Assembly (NCBI RefSeq): GCF_004791165.1
Contig: NZ_SRUZ01000007.1
Coordinates: 310,001 to 374,000, forward strand
Direction: 5' to 3'
Source: Mesorhizobium sp. M8A.F.Ca.ET.218.01.1.1
Lineage (GTDB): Bacteria; Pseudomonadota; Alphaproteobacteria; Rhizobiales; Rhizobiaceae
Length of the DNA stretch: 64,000 nucleotides
Shown: positions 16,315-24,639 of the stretch, in pieces
Position numbering within the stretch: the stretch's first letter is position 1
Layout: every line of letters begins with the position of its first letter
Notes under the pieces: generated by a model
The model's database searches: none
Told to the model about the DNA's origin: nothing
What the model saw: the letters and a program-made list of their open reading frames with translations, nothing else
Position numbers and translations under genes: made by a program

Positions 16315-16467
16315 GCCCCCCTCTGCCCTGCCGGGCATCTCCCCCTCGAGGGGGGAGATTGGCAGCTTTTGCGTCGCGCGCCGCCGTTGGTCATTGCCGA
16401 AAGCGGCCTGGCCATCCGATCTCCCCCCTTGAGGGGGAGATGGCCGGCAGGCCAGAGGGGGGCGCCT
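16313..16467. repeat. Palindromic intergenic repeat element 1
   Basis: Two arms of about 48 bases (16313-16361 and 16418-16467) are near-perfect inverted copies. Each arm contains its own smaller hairpin (ATCTCCCCCTCGAGGGGGGA and relatives). When translated it yields the peptide ISPLEGEM, common in mis-called rhizobial ORFs. It fills most of the gap between pbpC and the dipeptidase gene and covers the region just before the dipeptidase start. Confidence 0.9.
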
Positions 16468-16542
16468 CGCACCGGACATCAGGCAATTTATCCCTTATTC
16501 CCGGACCTCGAAAGGCCAGTCTCCTGAATCCCTTGACGCAGC

Positions 16543-18633
16543 CTATTCAACGAACACTTTCACACTGGCCGCCCGTCCCGCCGCGTCGATGACGGTCAGC
16601 GTCGAATAACCCGCGCCGTCGGGCTGCCATGTCGCGGTGCGGCGGCGATCGAGGCCGATGAGCGGCTTGCCGTTGGCCAGCCAGCGGAACGGCGCCCGGC
16701 CGCCTTGGAGCTTCAGCACCAGTGGCGACGCATCGGCCGAGTTGGTGGCGAGATCGACGCGGGCGCCATCCGGCGGGAAGATGATGGTCGGCGCGGGTTC
16801 GGTCGGGGTCGCCTGCACCAGGCCATCCGCGCCGGCGCCGAAGCGGGCAAGCGTCACCGGCAGGTCCTCGCGCTTGGGGGTGAAGGCGCCGGGCGGTTTG
16901 CCCGGCAGCGGTACGGTCGCCAGCCCCGAGCGGACAAAGCCTTCGAACAGGATCGGGGCGGCCGAGACATAGCCGGAAAGACCAGGCACCGCGCCGGCAT
17001 CGGGCCGGCCGACCCAGACACCCAGCACATAGCGGCCGTCGAAGCCGACCGACCAGGCGTCACGGTAGCCGTAAGAGGTGCCGGTCTTGTAGGCAATGCC
17101 GCGCTGCAGGGCGCCTTCGGGTGGCTTCACACCCGACAAAATGTCGACGATCTGCCAGTTGGCCTGGTCGTTGAGGATGGTGGTGGTCGAACTCGCGGCG
17201 TTGGCCGGCTCGGTGCCGTCATGCAGCGAATGCGTCTTGCCGCCATTGGCGAGCCCTGTGTAGAGCTGGACCAGGTCGCGCAGCGTGACGCCGACGCCGC
17301 CGAGGCCGATGGCCAGGCCGGGCGCTTCATTGACCGGCAGGATCGGGTTGACGCCCGCCTGGCGGAAGCGCGCCGTCAGCCGTGCCGGGCCGACCGCGTC
17401 GAGCACGCGGATCGCCGGCACGTTGAGCGATAGTTGCAAAGCCTGGCGGATCGAGACATCGCCCTGATAGCCCATGTCGAAATTCTTCGGCCTGTAGCCG
17501 CTGAAATCGACCGGGCTGTCCTCGATCAGCGTTTCCTGCGCCACCAGTCCCTGCTCGAAGGCGAGGCCGTAGATGAACGGCTTCAGCGTCGAGCCGGGCG
17601 AGCGCACGACCTTGGTCATGTCGATCCAGCCGGAACGGCTGGAATCGAAGAAATTGGCCGAGCCGACTTCGCCCAGAATGTCGCCGGTGCGGGCATCGGC
17701 CAGCACCATGGCGACGGACAGACGCGGCCCGAGCTTGGTGGCGGCATCGCGCGCCACCTGTTCCAGTCCTTGCTGGACGCTTTTGCGGATCGTCAGCTTG
17801 AGCGGCTGACCCGGAACGGCCTTGGGAAGCATCGCATAGGAGGCATGCGCGGCAAGCGCCGGCAAGGTGCGGCGCAGGCCCGAGACATCGTCAAGTGCGG
17901 CGCGTGCCGCCTCGCGTTCGCCGATCAGGCCTGACGAGACCATGCGGCTCAGCACACGATCGCGCGCGGCGTGGGCGATCTGGAGGTTGCGGTCGGGCCG
18001 GCGCTTTTCCGGCAATTGGGGGAGGGCGACGAGAAGGGCGGCCTCGGAAACGGTGAGCCGCTTCGGTTCCTTGCCGAAATAGGCGAGCGAAGCGGCGCGC
18101 ACGCCTTCCAGGTTGCCGCCATAGGGCGCCAGCGTGAGATAGCGCTCGAGGATGTCGCGCTTCGACAGCCGCCGCTCGATCTGGATGGCGCGCAGCATCT
18201 GCTTGATCTTGGAGCCGAGGCTGCGGCTTTCGCGCGGCTCGATCAGCCGGGCAAGCTGCATCGACAGGGTCGAGCCGCCGGAAACGATATGGCCGCTGGT
18301 GGCGAATTGGCCGGCGGCGCGGGCGAGAGCCAGCACATCGACGCCCTCATGGTCCCAGAAGCGCTTGTCCTCATAGGTGACCAACATGTCGACGAACTGC
18401 TTGTCGACCTGGTCCAGCCGGGTCTCCAGCCGCCAGTAGCCGTCAGGCGTCGCGAAGGCGCGCAACAGCTGGCCGTCGCGGTCCTGGACTTCGGCGGAGA
18501 CGGTCAGAGTTGCGGGCAATGGTGGGGGGAAGGCGCGGTCGAGTTCCCAGAGGGCGGCGGTGGCGATTGCCGCAACGACGGCTAGCGATGCTCCCGCAAT
18601 GGCGGCCCGCCAAATGAATTTCTTGGAGAGCAT
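16543..18633 (-). CDS. pbpC: Penicillin-binding protein 1C (bifunctional transglycosylase/transpeptidase)
   Basis: This 696-residue protein starts from the ATG at 18633, which has GAGG upstream; an ATG at 18648 is an alternative. An N-terminal membrane anchor (AAIAGASLAVVAAIATAALW) is followed by a GT51 transglycosylase domain with catalytic Glu in TYEDKRFWDHEGVD and the second block GGSTLSMQLARLI. The transpeptidase domain has active-site SPGSTLKPFIYGLA (S-x-x-K), SLNVPA and KTGTSYG. The C-terminus is the PBP1C-specific BiPBP_C domain (IIFPPDGARVDL onward). It lies downstream of an alpha-2-macroglobulin gene, the classical yfhM-pbpC arrangement in which the PBP repairs peptidoglycan after attack. 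Confidence 0.95.
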   Translation of the reverse strand: MLSKKFIWRAAIAGASLAVVAAIATAALWELDRAFPPPLPATLTVSAEVQDRDGQLLRAFATPDGYWRLETRLDQVDKQFVDMLVTYEDKRFWDHEGVDVLALARAAGQFATSGHIVSGGSTLSMQLARLIEPRESRSLGSKIKQMLRAIQIERRLSKRDILERYLTLAPYGGNLEGVRAASLAYFGKEPKRLTVSEAALLVALPQLPEKRRPDRNLQIAHAARDRVLSRMVSSGLIGEREAARAALDDVSGLRRTLPALAAHASYAMLPKAVPGQPLKLTIRKSVQQGLEQVARDAATKLGPRLSVAMVLADARTGDILGEVGSANFFDSSRSGWIDMTKVVRSPGSTLKPFIYGLAFEQGLVAQETLIEDSPVDFSGYRPKNFDMGYQGDVSIRQALQLSLNVPAIRVLDAVGPARLTARFRQAGVNPILPVNEAPGLAIGLGGVGVTLRDLVQLYTGLANGGKTHSLHDGTEPANAASSTTTILNDQANWQIVDILSGVKPPEGALQRGIAYKTGTSYGYRDAWSVGFDGRYVLGVWVGRPDAGAVPGLSGYVSAAPILFEGFVRSGLATVPLPGKPPGAFTPKREDLPVTLARFGAGADGLVQATPTEPAPTIIFPPDGARVDLATNSADASPLVLKLQGGRAPFRWLANGKPLIGLDRRRTATWQPDGAGYSTLTVIDAAGRAASVKVFVE

Positions 18634-18687
18634 GGCGCTGCCCCTCATCCGCCTGCCGGCACGACGGCCCTTCGGGCGTTCGCCGTT

Positions 18688-18713
18688 CGAAAAGCCAAGC
18701 AATTGGCTTTTCG
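18688..18713. terminator. Terminator-like hairpin between the macroglobulin gene and pbpC
   Basis: CGAAAAGCCAA (18688-18698), loop GCAA, then TTGGCTTTTCG (18703-18713) form a perfect 11-bp stem with flanking A and T tracts on both strands. It could terminate or attenuate transcription coming from the macroglobulin gene before pbpC. Confidence 0.65.
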
Positions 18714-18734
18714 TCCGCTGCGCGGACCACGGCT

Positions 18735-18848
18735 CACCTCCCCGAATAGTGACGGGGAGAAGGGAGCTGTCGCGGCGGTCGGCGCTAGCCCCTTTCTCCC
18801 CGTCACTATACGGGGAGAAATGCCCGGCAGGGCAATGAGGGGCAGCGC
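18735..18848. repeat. Palindromic intergenic repeat element 2
   Basis: The arm CTCCCCGAATAGTGACGGGG (from 18739) is matched in inverse by CCCCGTCACTATACGGGGAG (18798-18817). Each arm also folds on itself through CTCCCCG/CGGGGAG. A GC-rich tail ending near 18848 resembles the CCGGGCA/GGCAG part of element 1. It is a non-coding spacer between the macroglobulin gene and pbpC. Confidence 0.8.
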
Positions 18849-18878
18849 AAGCCTCACGTTCATATCCGCCAAGGCACC

Positions 18879-21800
18879 TTACGGCGCCTTGATCTCCATC
18901 ATGCCGGTGGCGGTGCGGGCCGAATATTGCGGCCGGTACATGTCCTCCACCGCTGCCGCCGGATGGGCATAGGTGCCCGGCGTGACGGCGCGCACGACAT
19001 AGGCAAGCGTCAGATTGTGGTCGTGGTCGCCGTCGGCCGGGTTGAATGCCGCGACGAAGCGGTCGTCGCGGAATTCCAGATGCGCGGCGTCGGTCTGTGC
19101 CAGCCAGGAGAAGTTCGTCAACTGGGCGCTGGAAACCAGCCCCGGATTGTCGATCTCGAAGCCGGCCGGCAACAGGTCGGTAACCAGCAGGCGCGACGGC
19201 CAGCTGTTCTGCTCGGTGACCTTGAGCACGACGACATAGCGTTCGTTCTGGGTGGCCTCAGTCACATTGGCTTCGGTGCCGTCGAGCTTGTAGTAGGTGC
19301 GGCTGATGGTGAAGCCGTCGCCGCCGGCCGGCAAGGGCTGGATCGGCGACGCCACGGTGGTGACGACGGCCTGCAGCGGGGTCTTGCCGGTGTTGGCGAT
19401 TTCGAGCGGGCTGTCGACCAGGTCGGAGCCGTTGACCTGGTTGGAATAGCCGCCGGAATGCGGCGCGCCGTTGACGGTCAGTGCGATGGAGTCATTGCCC
19501 TCCTTCAGCGCACGCGCCGCCAGCAGCATCCAGGAATCGTCCTGGGTGCTGGTCCAGCGGGCTTCGGCGCGTTTCCTTGTCACCAGCTTGATCAGCTCGG
19601 GCACGATCGTCGATACCGGCTTCGATTCCGCCGCCAGCGACAGCATCGCCGCGCCGTCACGCAATGCCGAGCCGTAGTCGGAACGGTACCAGTCGTAGTC
19701 GGTGCTCGACTTGGCCAGTTGCAGCGCGGTCTTGAACGTCGCCTCCGAACGCTGCGTGTCGCCATAGAGCGCAAGGCTCGCCGCCAACTGGGCGACGGCC
19801 ATCGGGCTCGAGAAGGCTTCGAGCTGGGTGTCGGCGTAGTAGCGCAGATCGCCGATCGAGGCCTTCTTGTTGCGGGCCAGCACGTAGAGGGCGTAGGCGA
19901 TCTCGCTACCGCGGTCCTGTACGCTCTGGTCGTAGCCGAGCGAGTTCTGCAGGTTGTTCAGGGCCTGGTTCATCGCCAGAGCCGGCACGTCGTATTTCTG
20001 CTCCCGCGCCCTGGTCAGGAATTCGCTGACATAGGCGTCGAGCCACAGATCGCCGGAGCCCGGACCCCACAGGCCGAAGCTGCCGCTCGAGGACTGGTAG
20101 CTCAGGACCTTGTAGATCGCATCCTGGATGCGCCCGTGCAGTTCAGGGTCGCTTTCCATGCCGACGCCTGATGCCATCTCGTTGACGTAGAGAAGCGGCA
20201 TGGCGCGGCTGGTGGTCTGCTCGGCGCAACCATAGGGGTAACGATCGAGCGTCATCAAGAGCGACGGCACGTCGAAGGCCGCAGCCTGCGAAACGCCGAC
20301 GCTGACCGATGCGCCTTCGAGCAGGCTGGCAGCCAGCAGCTCCTTGTCGACGCGAAGCGCGCCGCCATTGCCCTTGAGGTCGACCACGAGGCGCGTGGTG
20401 ACCGGCAATTGGGCCGGACGCACCGGGACATAGAGCGTCTGCTCGACCTTGGTGCCGTCCGCATGCGCCAGCTTGATGGTCAGCGAGGCATTGCCCGCCG
20501 TCTTTGCGATCAGCGGCACGGTCAAGGTCTGGCGCTTACCCTGGGCGAGCGTCAGCTTCTGGGGCAGGGGCTTGTCACCTGTCGACAGGTCCCCCGTCGT
20601 ATCGATCGACAGCGCATAGTCGCCGGCCGGTCCGTCGGTGTCGGCAACGTCGAGACGCATGACGGCGTTGTCGCCAGGCGCCAGGAAGCGCGGCAGGCCG
20701 GCGGTGATCACAACGGGATCACGCACGATCACGTCCGACTGGGCATGGCCGATCGCCTCCTTGGTCCAGGCGACAGCCATGACGCGCACGGTGCCGTTGA
20801 ACTGCGGGATGTCGAAGTCGATCCGCGCCTTGCCGTCGGCGTCGAGCTGGACGATGCCGGAGAAGAAGGCGACCAGTTTTTCAGTGGGCGGGCTGCCTTG
20901 CGTCTGCATGTTGGCGCCGTCACCGCCGGTCCTGAGCTTGCCGGTGGTGCCCAGCGAGCCATCGATCAGGCGGCCGTAGATGTCGCGGATCTCCATGCCC
21001 AGCATGCGCTGGCCAAAGAACCAGTTCTCCGGATCCGGCGCCTTGTAGTTGGTCAGGTTGAGGATGCCGACATCGACGGCGGCAACGGTGACATAGGCGT
21101 TGGTGCCCGGCTGCACGCCGGCCACGGAAACCGGGATCGACAGCTGCTGGCGCGGCATTGTCTTGTCCGGCGGCGTGAGCGTGACGGCAAGCTTCTTGGC
21201 GCCCGGATCGACGGTGAGCCATTTCACGCCGATGGCGCGGGCGGGCATGCGCGTTTCCTGCGCGTCGCCCGGCCGGAAAAGGGTTGCCGTGACATAGGCG
21301 CCGGCGCCCCAGTCGTCGCCAACCGGGATGTCGACGGTGCTGCCGCCGGCCGGCACGGTCGCCGTGATGGTTTTCAGCAGCTTGTCGGAGCCGATGTTGA
21401 TCAGTAATTCGCCGGCAAAATGCGGCGAGATTTTCAGCTTTGCCACTTCGCCCGCGGCATAATTGTCCTTGTCGAGAGCGATCTCCAGGCCGTCAGGCGT
21501 TTCGGTGGTGGTCGAGGCGACATACCAGCCGGCGTCGAATTCATAGCTGGTCGCCGGCCCCTCGGGATCCGATGTCTCGACCTCGAGCCTGTACTGGCCC
21601 CAGTCGACAGGTACGGAGACGGCGGCGTCGCCATCGGCGTTGAGATCGATCTGGCCGTTGGCGATCGATTTGGTGAAGCTCACCGGCTCGTAGTTCCAGG
21701 AGTTGTTGGAGCGGTACCACTGATAATTGCGTTCGACCTTGACCAGCGTCCACTGCGCGCCTTTCAGCGCCTCGCGCTTGCCGTCGGGATCGACGGCGAT

Positions 21801-24359
21801 CAGGCTGAACTTGGCCGTGCCGCCCTGCGGCACTTCACCATCGGCGAAATCCGGACGAATGCCGATCATATGGCCTTGCGGGCGGATGCCGATGTTGAGC
21901 GAGCGCTCGATGGCGCGGCCACCGGTTTCGCGCATGCGCACCGTCACCTTGCCGTCGACCAGCTTGGTGGTCGAGGGCAATTGGTCGACGGAGATCGGGA
22001 AGGTCGCTTTGCCGTCATCGCCGACCACCGGCAGATCGGCGAGCGGCGTGACCGTGGGCTCCGCCGACTGCTCGTCGGCGAGGCCGAAGGAAAAGTCGGG
22101 GAAGCGGTCCCAGTCCCGGGACGTCGACAGGGTCAGTTCGCCTTCCAGCGCCAGGCCCGCCGCCGGCGCGCCATAGAGGAAGCGGCCGTCAATGTTGATG
22201 TTGGCGGTTTCGCCCCGCGCAATCTCCTGCTTGTCGGCCTTCATGTCGAACTCGATGCGATCCGGCACGAAGTCCTCGACCAGGAACATCTGGCTGGCAA
22301 CCGCCGGCTGCTTGGGGTCGGTGTGGATCGACACCGACCATGTGCCGCGCATGGCGTTGGCTTCGAGCGGCAGGTCGACGGCGTGGCCGCCGGCCGATGC
22401 GCCGTCGCTGACGATGCGGCGGTCCTCGACGCCATCGGGACGCGAGAAGATAAAGGTCAGCGGCAGGTTCTCGACCGCCTTGGCCGCGCCGTCGCGGGCA
22501 AGCGCGGCGACATGGACGTCCTCACCGGCGCGATAGATGCCGCGTTCGGTCCAGGCATAGACGTCGAGCGCGCCCGGTGCGGCGCGTCCGGTGACGCCGC
22601 GGTCGGACAGGTCGAAGCCGGCCTTTGACATATCGAGGAAGACGAAATCATTGTCCCCCTGCTTGGCCATCAGCACGGCCGGCACCATGCCGCCGTCACC
22701 GCGCGTCAGGCCGGGGTTGAAGACGGCATGGCCGTTCGCATCCGACGTCGCGGTTCCGAGAACCTCGTTGTTACGAGCAACCAGTGTCAGTTCGGCCCCG
22801 GCAATCGGCTTGGCGCTACCCAGCGAACGGGCAAAGACGTTGAGCCCGTCCTGGCCGGTGTAGGTCGACAGGCCGATGTCGGAGACGACGAACCACTGCG
22901 TGGCCAGCGAACCGTAATCGTCGCTCTTGTCGTTGACGGCCTTGGCCGTCAGCACATAGACGCCGGGCTTGCGCTGCGGCAGCGCTTCGTCGACCGGGAA
23001 GGAGGTGGTGACCTCCTTGTTGAGATCGTTGACGATGTCGAGTTGGCCCTGCCAGACCGGCGCGCCCATCTGCTCGGAAATGTTGGAAATGTCATAGCCG
23101 TCGAGCTGGTGCAGGAACTGGTAGCCCGACAGCAGCTGCGCCAGCGAGCGGTCGCCGATGCGGTAGAGCTTCATCTCGGCGGCGTTCATGTTGACGGTGA
23201 CGACCGGAATGCCGCGGCGCGCGCCGGCCGGCAGCACGAAGCTGTCGCCGGTGAAGCGGGCGGATGGCGCGCGGTCCTGCACATAGATCGACAGCACCAC
23301 GGGGGCAGCGGTCACTTCGCCGATCGCGGCCGGCAGGCCGGCGCGGAAGGTGACGTCATAGTGCTGGCCGTGTTCGAGCCCTTCGACGCAGATCTGCTTG
23401 TCCTTGGCCTCGATGCCCTTGGGCGCGGCGTTGTCGACGGTGACGAACTGCGCGTAGTCGACGCCGGTCTTGACCAGATCCTCGGAGAATTGCGCGCAGA
23501 TGCGCGGCGCGCTGGTGTCGGCATCGACAGAGTGATCGATGACGCGGAATCCCTTGCGGGCCTTCAGATCGGCATAGTCGGCCTGGACCGCGGGCGAGCT
23601 TTCCAGCGCAAGGCTGGCTTCATAGGCCTGCAGCGCCGGCCGGTAGAGATCGCGCTTGTCGAGACCATTGCCGAGCAGCGCCAGCACTTCGGCGCGCGTC
23701 TTGGTGGTGCGCAGCAACTTGTAGGCGTTGAAGGCGGCCGACGTGGCGTTTGCCGGCAAAGTTGAGGCTTCGGAGGTGCTCGCGGCGGGCTGCACGGCCA
23801 GCGTTTCGCGCGCCAGCTTGAGCCAGAGCTGGCCGTCATCCGGCATGACCGAGACAGCGGCCTCGTATTTCTGCATGGCGGAGCGATGGTCGCCGGTCTG
23901 TACGGCTTGTTCGGCCGAGTTGATCAGCGCCGCCATGCCCTCCGTCGGCTTGTCAAAGGCAGGGCCAAGCAGCTTGTTGCGGTATTGCTGGGCCTGGTCG
24001 GCCATCCAGTTGGGGAAGAAGGCGAGTTCCGGCGGCGCGCCGATATCTGGATCGCCGTCGATGTTGACGACCTTGCCGGCGACCGCGCCGTTGAAGGATT
24101 TCAACTGGTTATAGTCGGATTTGAGAAAGCACCATTTGGCCTTGGTGTTGTAGGTGAAGGCGCGGCAGGTCGGATCGCCGAGGCATGTCGTCTTGCACTG
24201 GTCGAGCGTGACGTTCTGGTCGGACCTGAGATCGAAGCCGAAATAATCGGAATTGTCCGTCGTTGCGATTCTTCGCGCTTCCGCCGCTTGCGCGACGCTA
24301 CCACAGGCAAAGAAAAGAAGGACGAGAATCGACAGACCACGAGCCGCGCGCATTGCCAT
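18879..24359 (-). CDS. Bacterial alpha-2-macroglobulin (thioester protease trap) with N-terminal PAN/apple domain
   Basis: This 1826-residue periplasmic protein has a signal peptide (RGLSILVLLFFACGSVAQA) followed by a cysteine-rich apple/PAN-like segment (about 35-95: LDQCKTTCLGDPTCRAF and KWCFLKSD). Macroglobulin beta domains come next, and the thioester motif YPYGCAEQTT at about residue 1376 lies in an alpha-alpha toroid region. The C-terminus has the receptor-like end (YVVVLKVTEQ, LLPAGFEIDNPGL). The reactive Cys-Gln thioester traps attacking proteases covalently. It belongs with the PBP1C gene downstream. There is no lipobox, so unlike the E. coli form it is probably soluble. The ATG at 24359 has GGAGGG upstream; 24353 is an alternative. 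Confidence 0.93.
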   Translation of the reverse strand: MAMRAARGLSILVLLFFACGSVAQAAEARRIATTDNSDYFGFDLRSDQNVTLDQCKTTCLGDPTCRAFTYNTKAKWCFLKSDYNQLKSFNGAVAGKVVNIDGDPDIGAPPELAFFPNWMADQAQQYRNKLLGPAFDKPTEGMAALINSAEQAVQTGDHRSAMQKYEAAVSVMPDDGQLWLKLARETLAVQPAASTSEASTLPANATSAAFNAYKLLRTTKTRAEVLALLGNGLDKRDLYRPALQAYEASLALESSPAVQADYADLKARKGFRVIDHSVDADTSAPRICAQFSEDLVKTGVDYAQFVTVDNAAPKGIEAKDKQICVEGLEHGQHYDVTFRAGLPAAIGEVTAAPVVLSIYVQDRAPSARFTGDSFVLPAGARRGIPVVTVNMNAAEMKLYRIGDRSLAQLLSGYQFLHQLDGYDISNISEQMGAPVWQGQLDIVNDLNKEVTTSFPVDEALPQRKPGVYVLTAKAVNDKSDDYGSLATQWFVVSDIGLSTYTGQDGLNVFARSLGSAKPIAGAELTLVARNNEVLGTATSDANGHAVFNPGLTRGDGGMVPAVLMAKQGDNDFVFLDMSKAGFDLSDRGVTGRAAPGALDVYAWTERGIYRAGEDVHVAALARDGAAKAVENLPLTFIFSRPDGVEDRRIVSDGASAGGHAVDLPLEANAMRGTWSVSIHTDPKQPAVASQMFLVEDFVPDRIEFDMKADKQEIARGETANINIDGRFLYGAPAAGLALEGELTLSTSRDWDRFPDFSFGLADEQSAEPTVTPLADLPVVGDDGKATFPISVDQLPSTTKLVDGKVTVRMRETGGRAIERSLNIGIRPQGHMIGIRPDFADGEVPQGGTAKFSLIAVDPDGKREALKGAQWTLVKVERNYQWYRSNNSWNYEPVSFTKSIANGQIDLNADGDAAVSVPVDWGQYRLEVETSDPEGPATSYEFDAGWYVASTTTETPDGLEIALDKDNYAAGEVAKLKISPHFAGELLINIGSDKLLKTITATVPAGGSTVDIPVGDDWGAGAYVTATLFRPGDAQETRMPARAIGVKWLTVDPGAKKLAVTLTPPDKTMPRQQLSIPVSVAGVQPGTNAYVTVAAVDVGILNLTNYKAPDPENWFFGQRMLGMEIRDIYGRLIDGSLGTTGKLRTGGDGANMQTQGSPPTEKLVAFFSGIVQLDADGKARIDFDIPQFNGTVRVMAVAWTKEAIGHAQSDVIVRDPVVITAGLPRFLAPGDNAVMRLDVADTDGPAGDYALSIDTTGDLSTGDKPLPQKLTLAQGKRQTLTVPLIAKTAGNASLTIKLAHADGTKVEQTLYVPVRPAQLPVTTRLVVDLKGNGGALRVDKELLAASLLEGASVSVGVSQAAAFDVPSLLMTLDRYPYGCAEQTTSRAMPLLYVNEMASGVGMESDPELHGRIQDAIYKVLSYQSSSGSFGLWGPGSGDLWLDAYVSEFLTRAREQKYDVPALAMNQALNNLQNSLGYDQSVQDRGSEIAYALYVLARNKKASIGDLRYYADTQLEAFSSPMAVAQLAASLALYGDTQRSEATFKTALQLAKSSTDYDWYRSDYGSALRDGAAMLSLAAESKPVSTIVPELIKLVTRKRAEARWTSTQDDSWMLLAARALKEGNDSIALTVNGAPHSGGYSNQVNGSDLVDSPLEIANTGKTPLQAVVTTVASPIQPLPAGGDGFTISRTYYKLDGTEANVTEATQNERYVVVLKVTEQNSWPSRLLVTDLLPAGFEIDNPGLVSSAQLTNFSWLAQTDAAHLEFRDDRFVAAFNPADGDHDHNLTLAYVVRAVTPGTYAHPAAAVEDMYRPQYSARTATGMMEIKAP

Positions 24360-24639
24360 AACACCCTCCAGACAATTGCAGACGTCCGGGCATGTTCAAG
24401 CTTCAGTCAGGCTTGTCAACGCGCGGACGCGGCAGGTCTCCGCCTGCCAACGGTTTATTTTCCGGCCAAGGACCGGTATGCGGACAGTAACCTCCACGGG
24501 AAGGGGATCACGCTTTCTTGCGGAAACGCAGAAGGTGTGAATTCCAAGCCCACCCTATTTCAGACAATTGGATTGTGGCCCCTTTACGAGCGCTTCAGAA
24601 CTTCATTCCAATTTTAGTTTTGTAACCTAGGTTGTCTTA
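24360..24639. other. Divergent intergenic region, macroglobulin gene / tamA
   Basis: These 280 bases separate two divergent envelope gene sets and must hold both promoters. I see no strong palindrome, repeat or small reading frame. The part next to tamA (about 24585-24635) is locally AT-rich (CATTCCAATTTTAGTTTTGT). Confidence 0.5.

Noticed and set aside
16315..16479. N-terminal extension of the dipeptidase frame
   Set aside because: The extension is translated palindromic repeat (ISPLEGEM-type peptide) and lacks a signal peptide. The GTG at 16314 gives a proper signal peptide.
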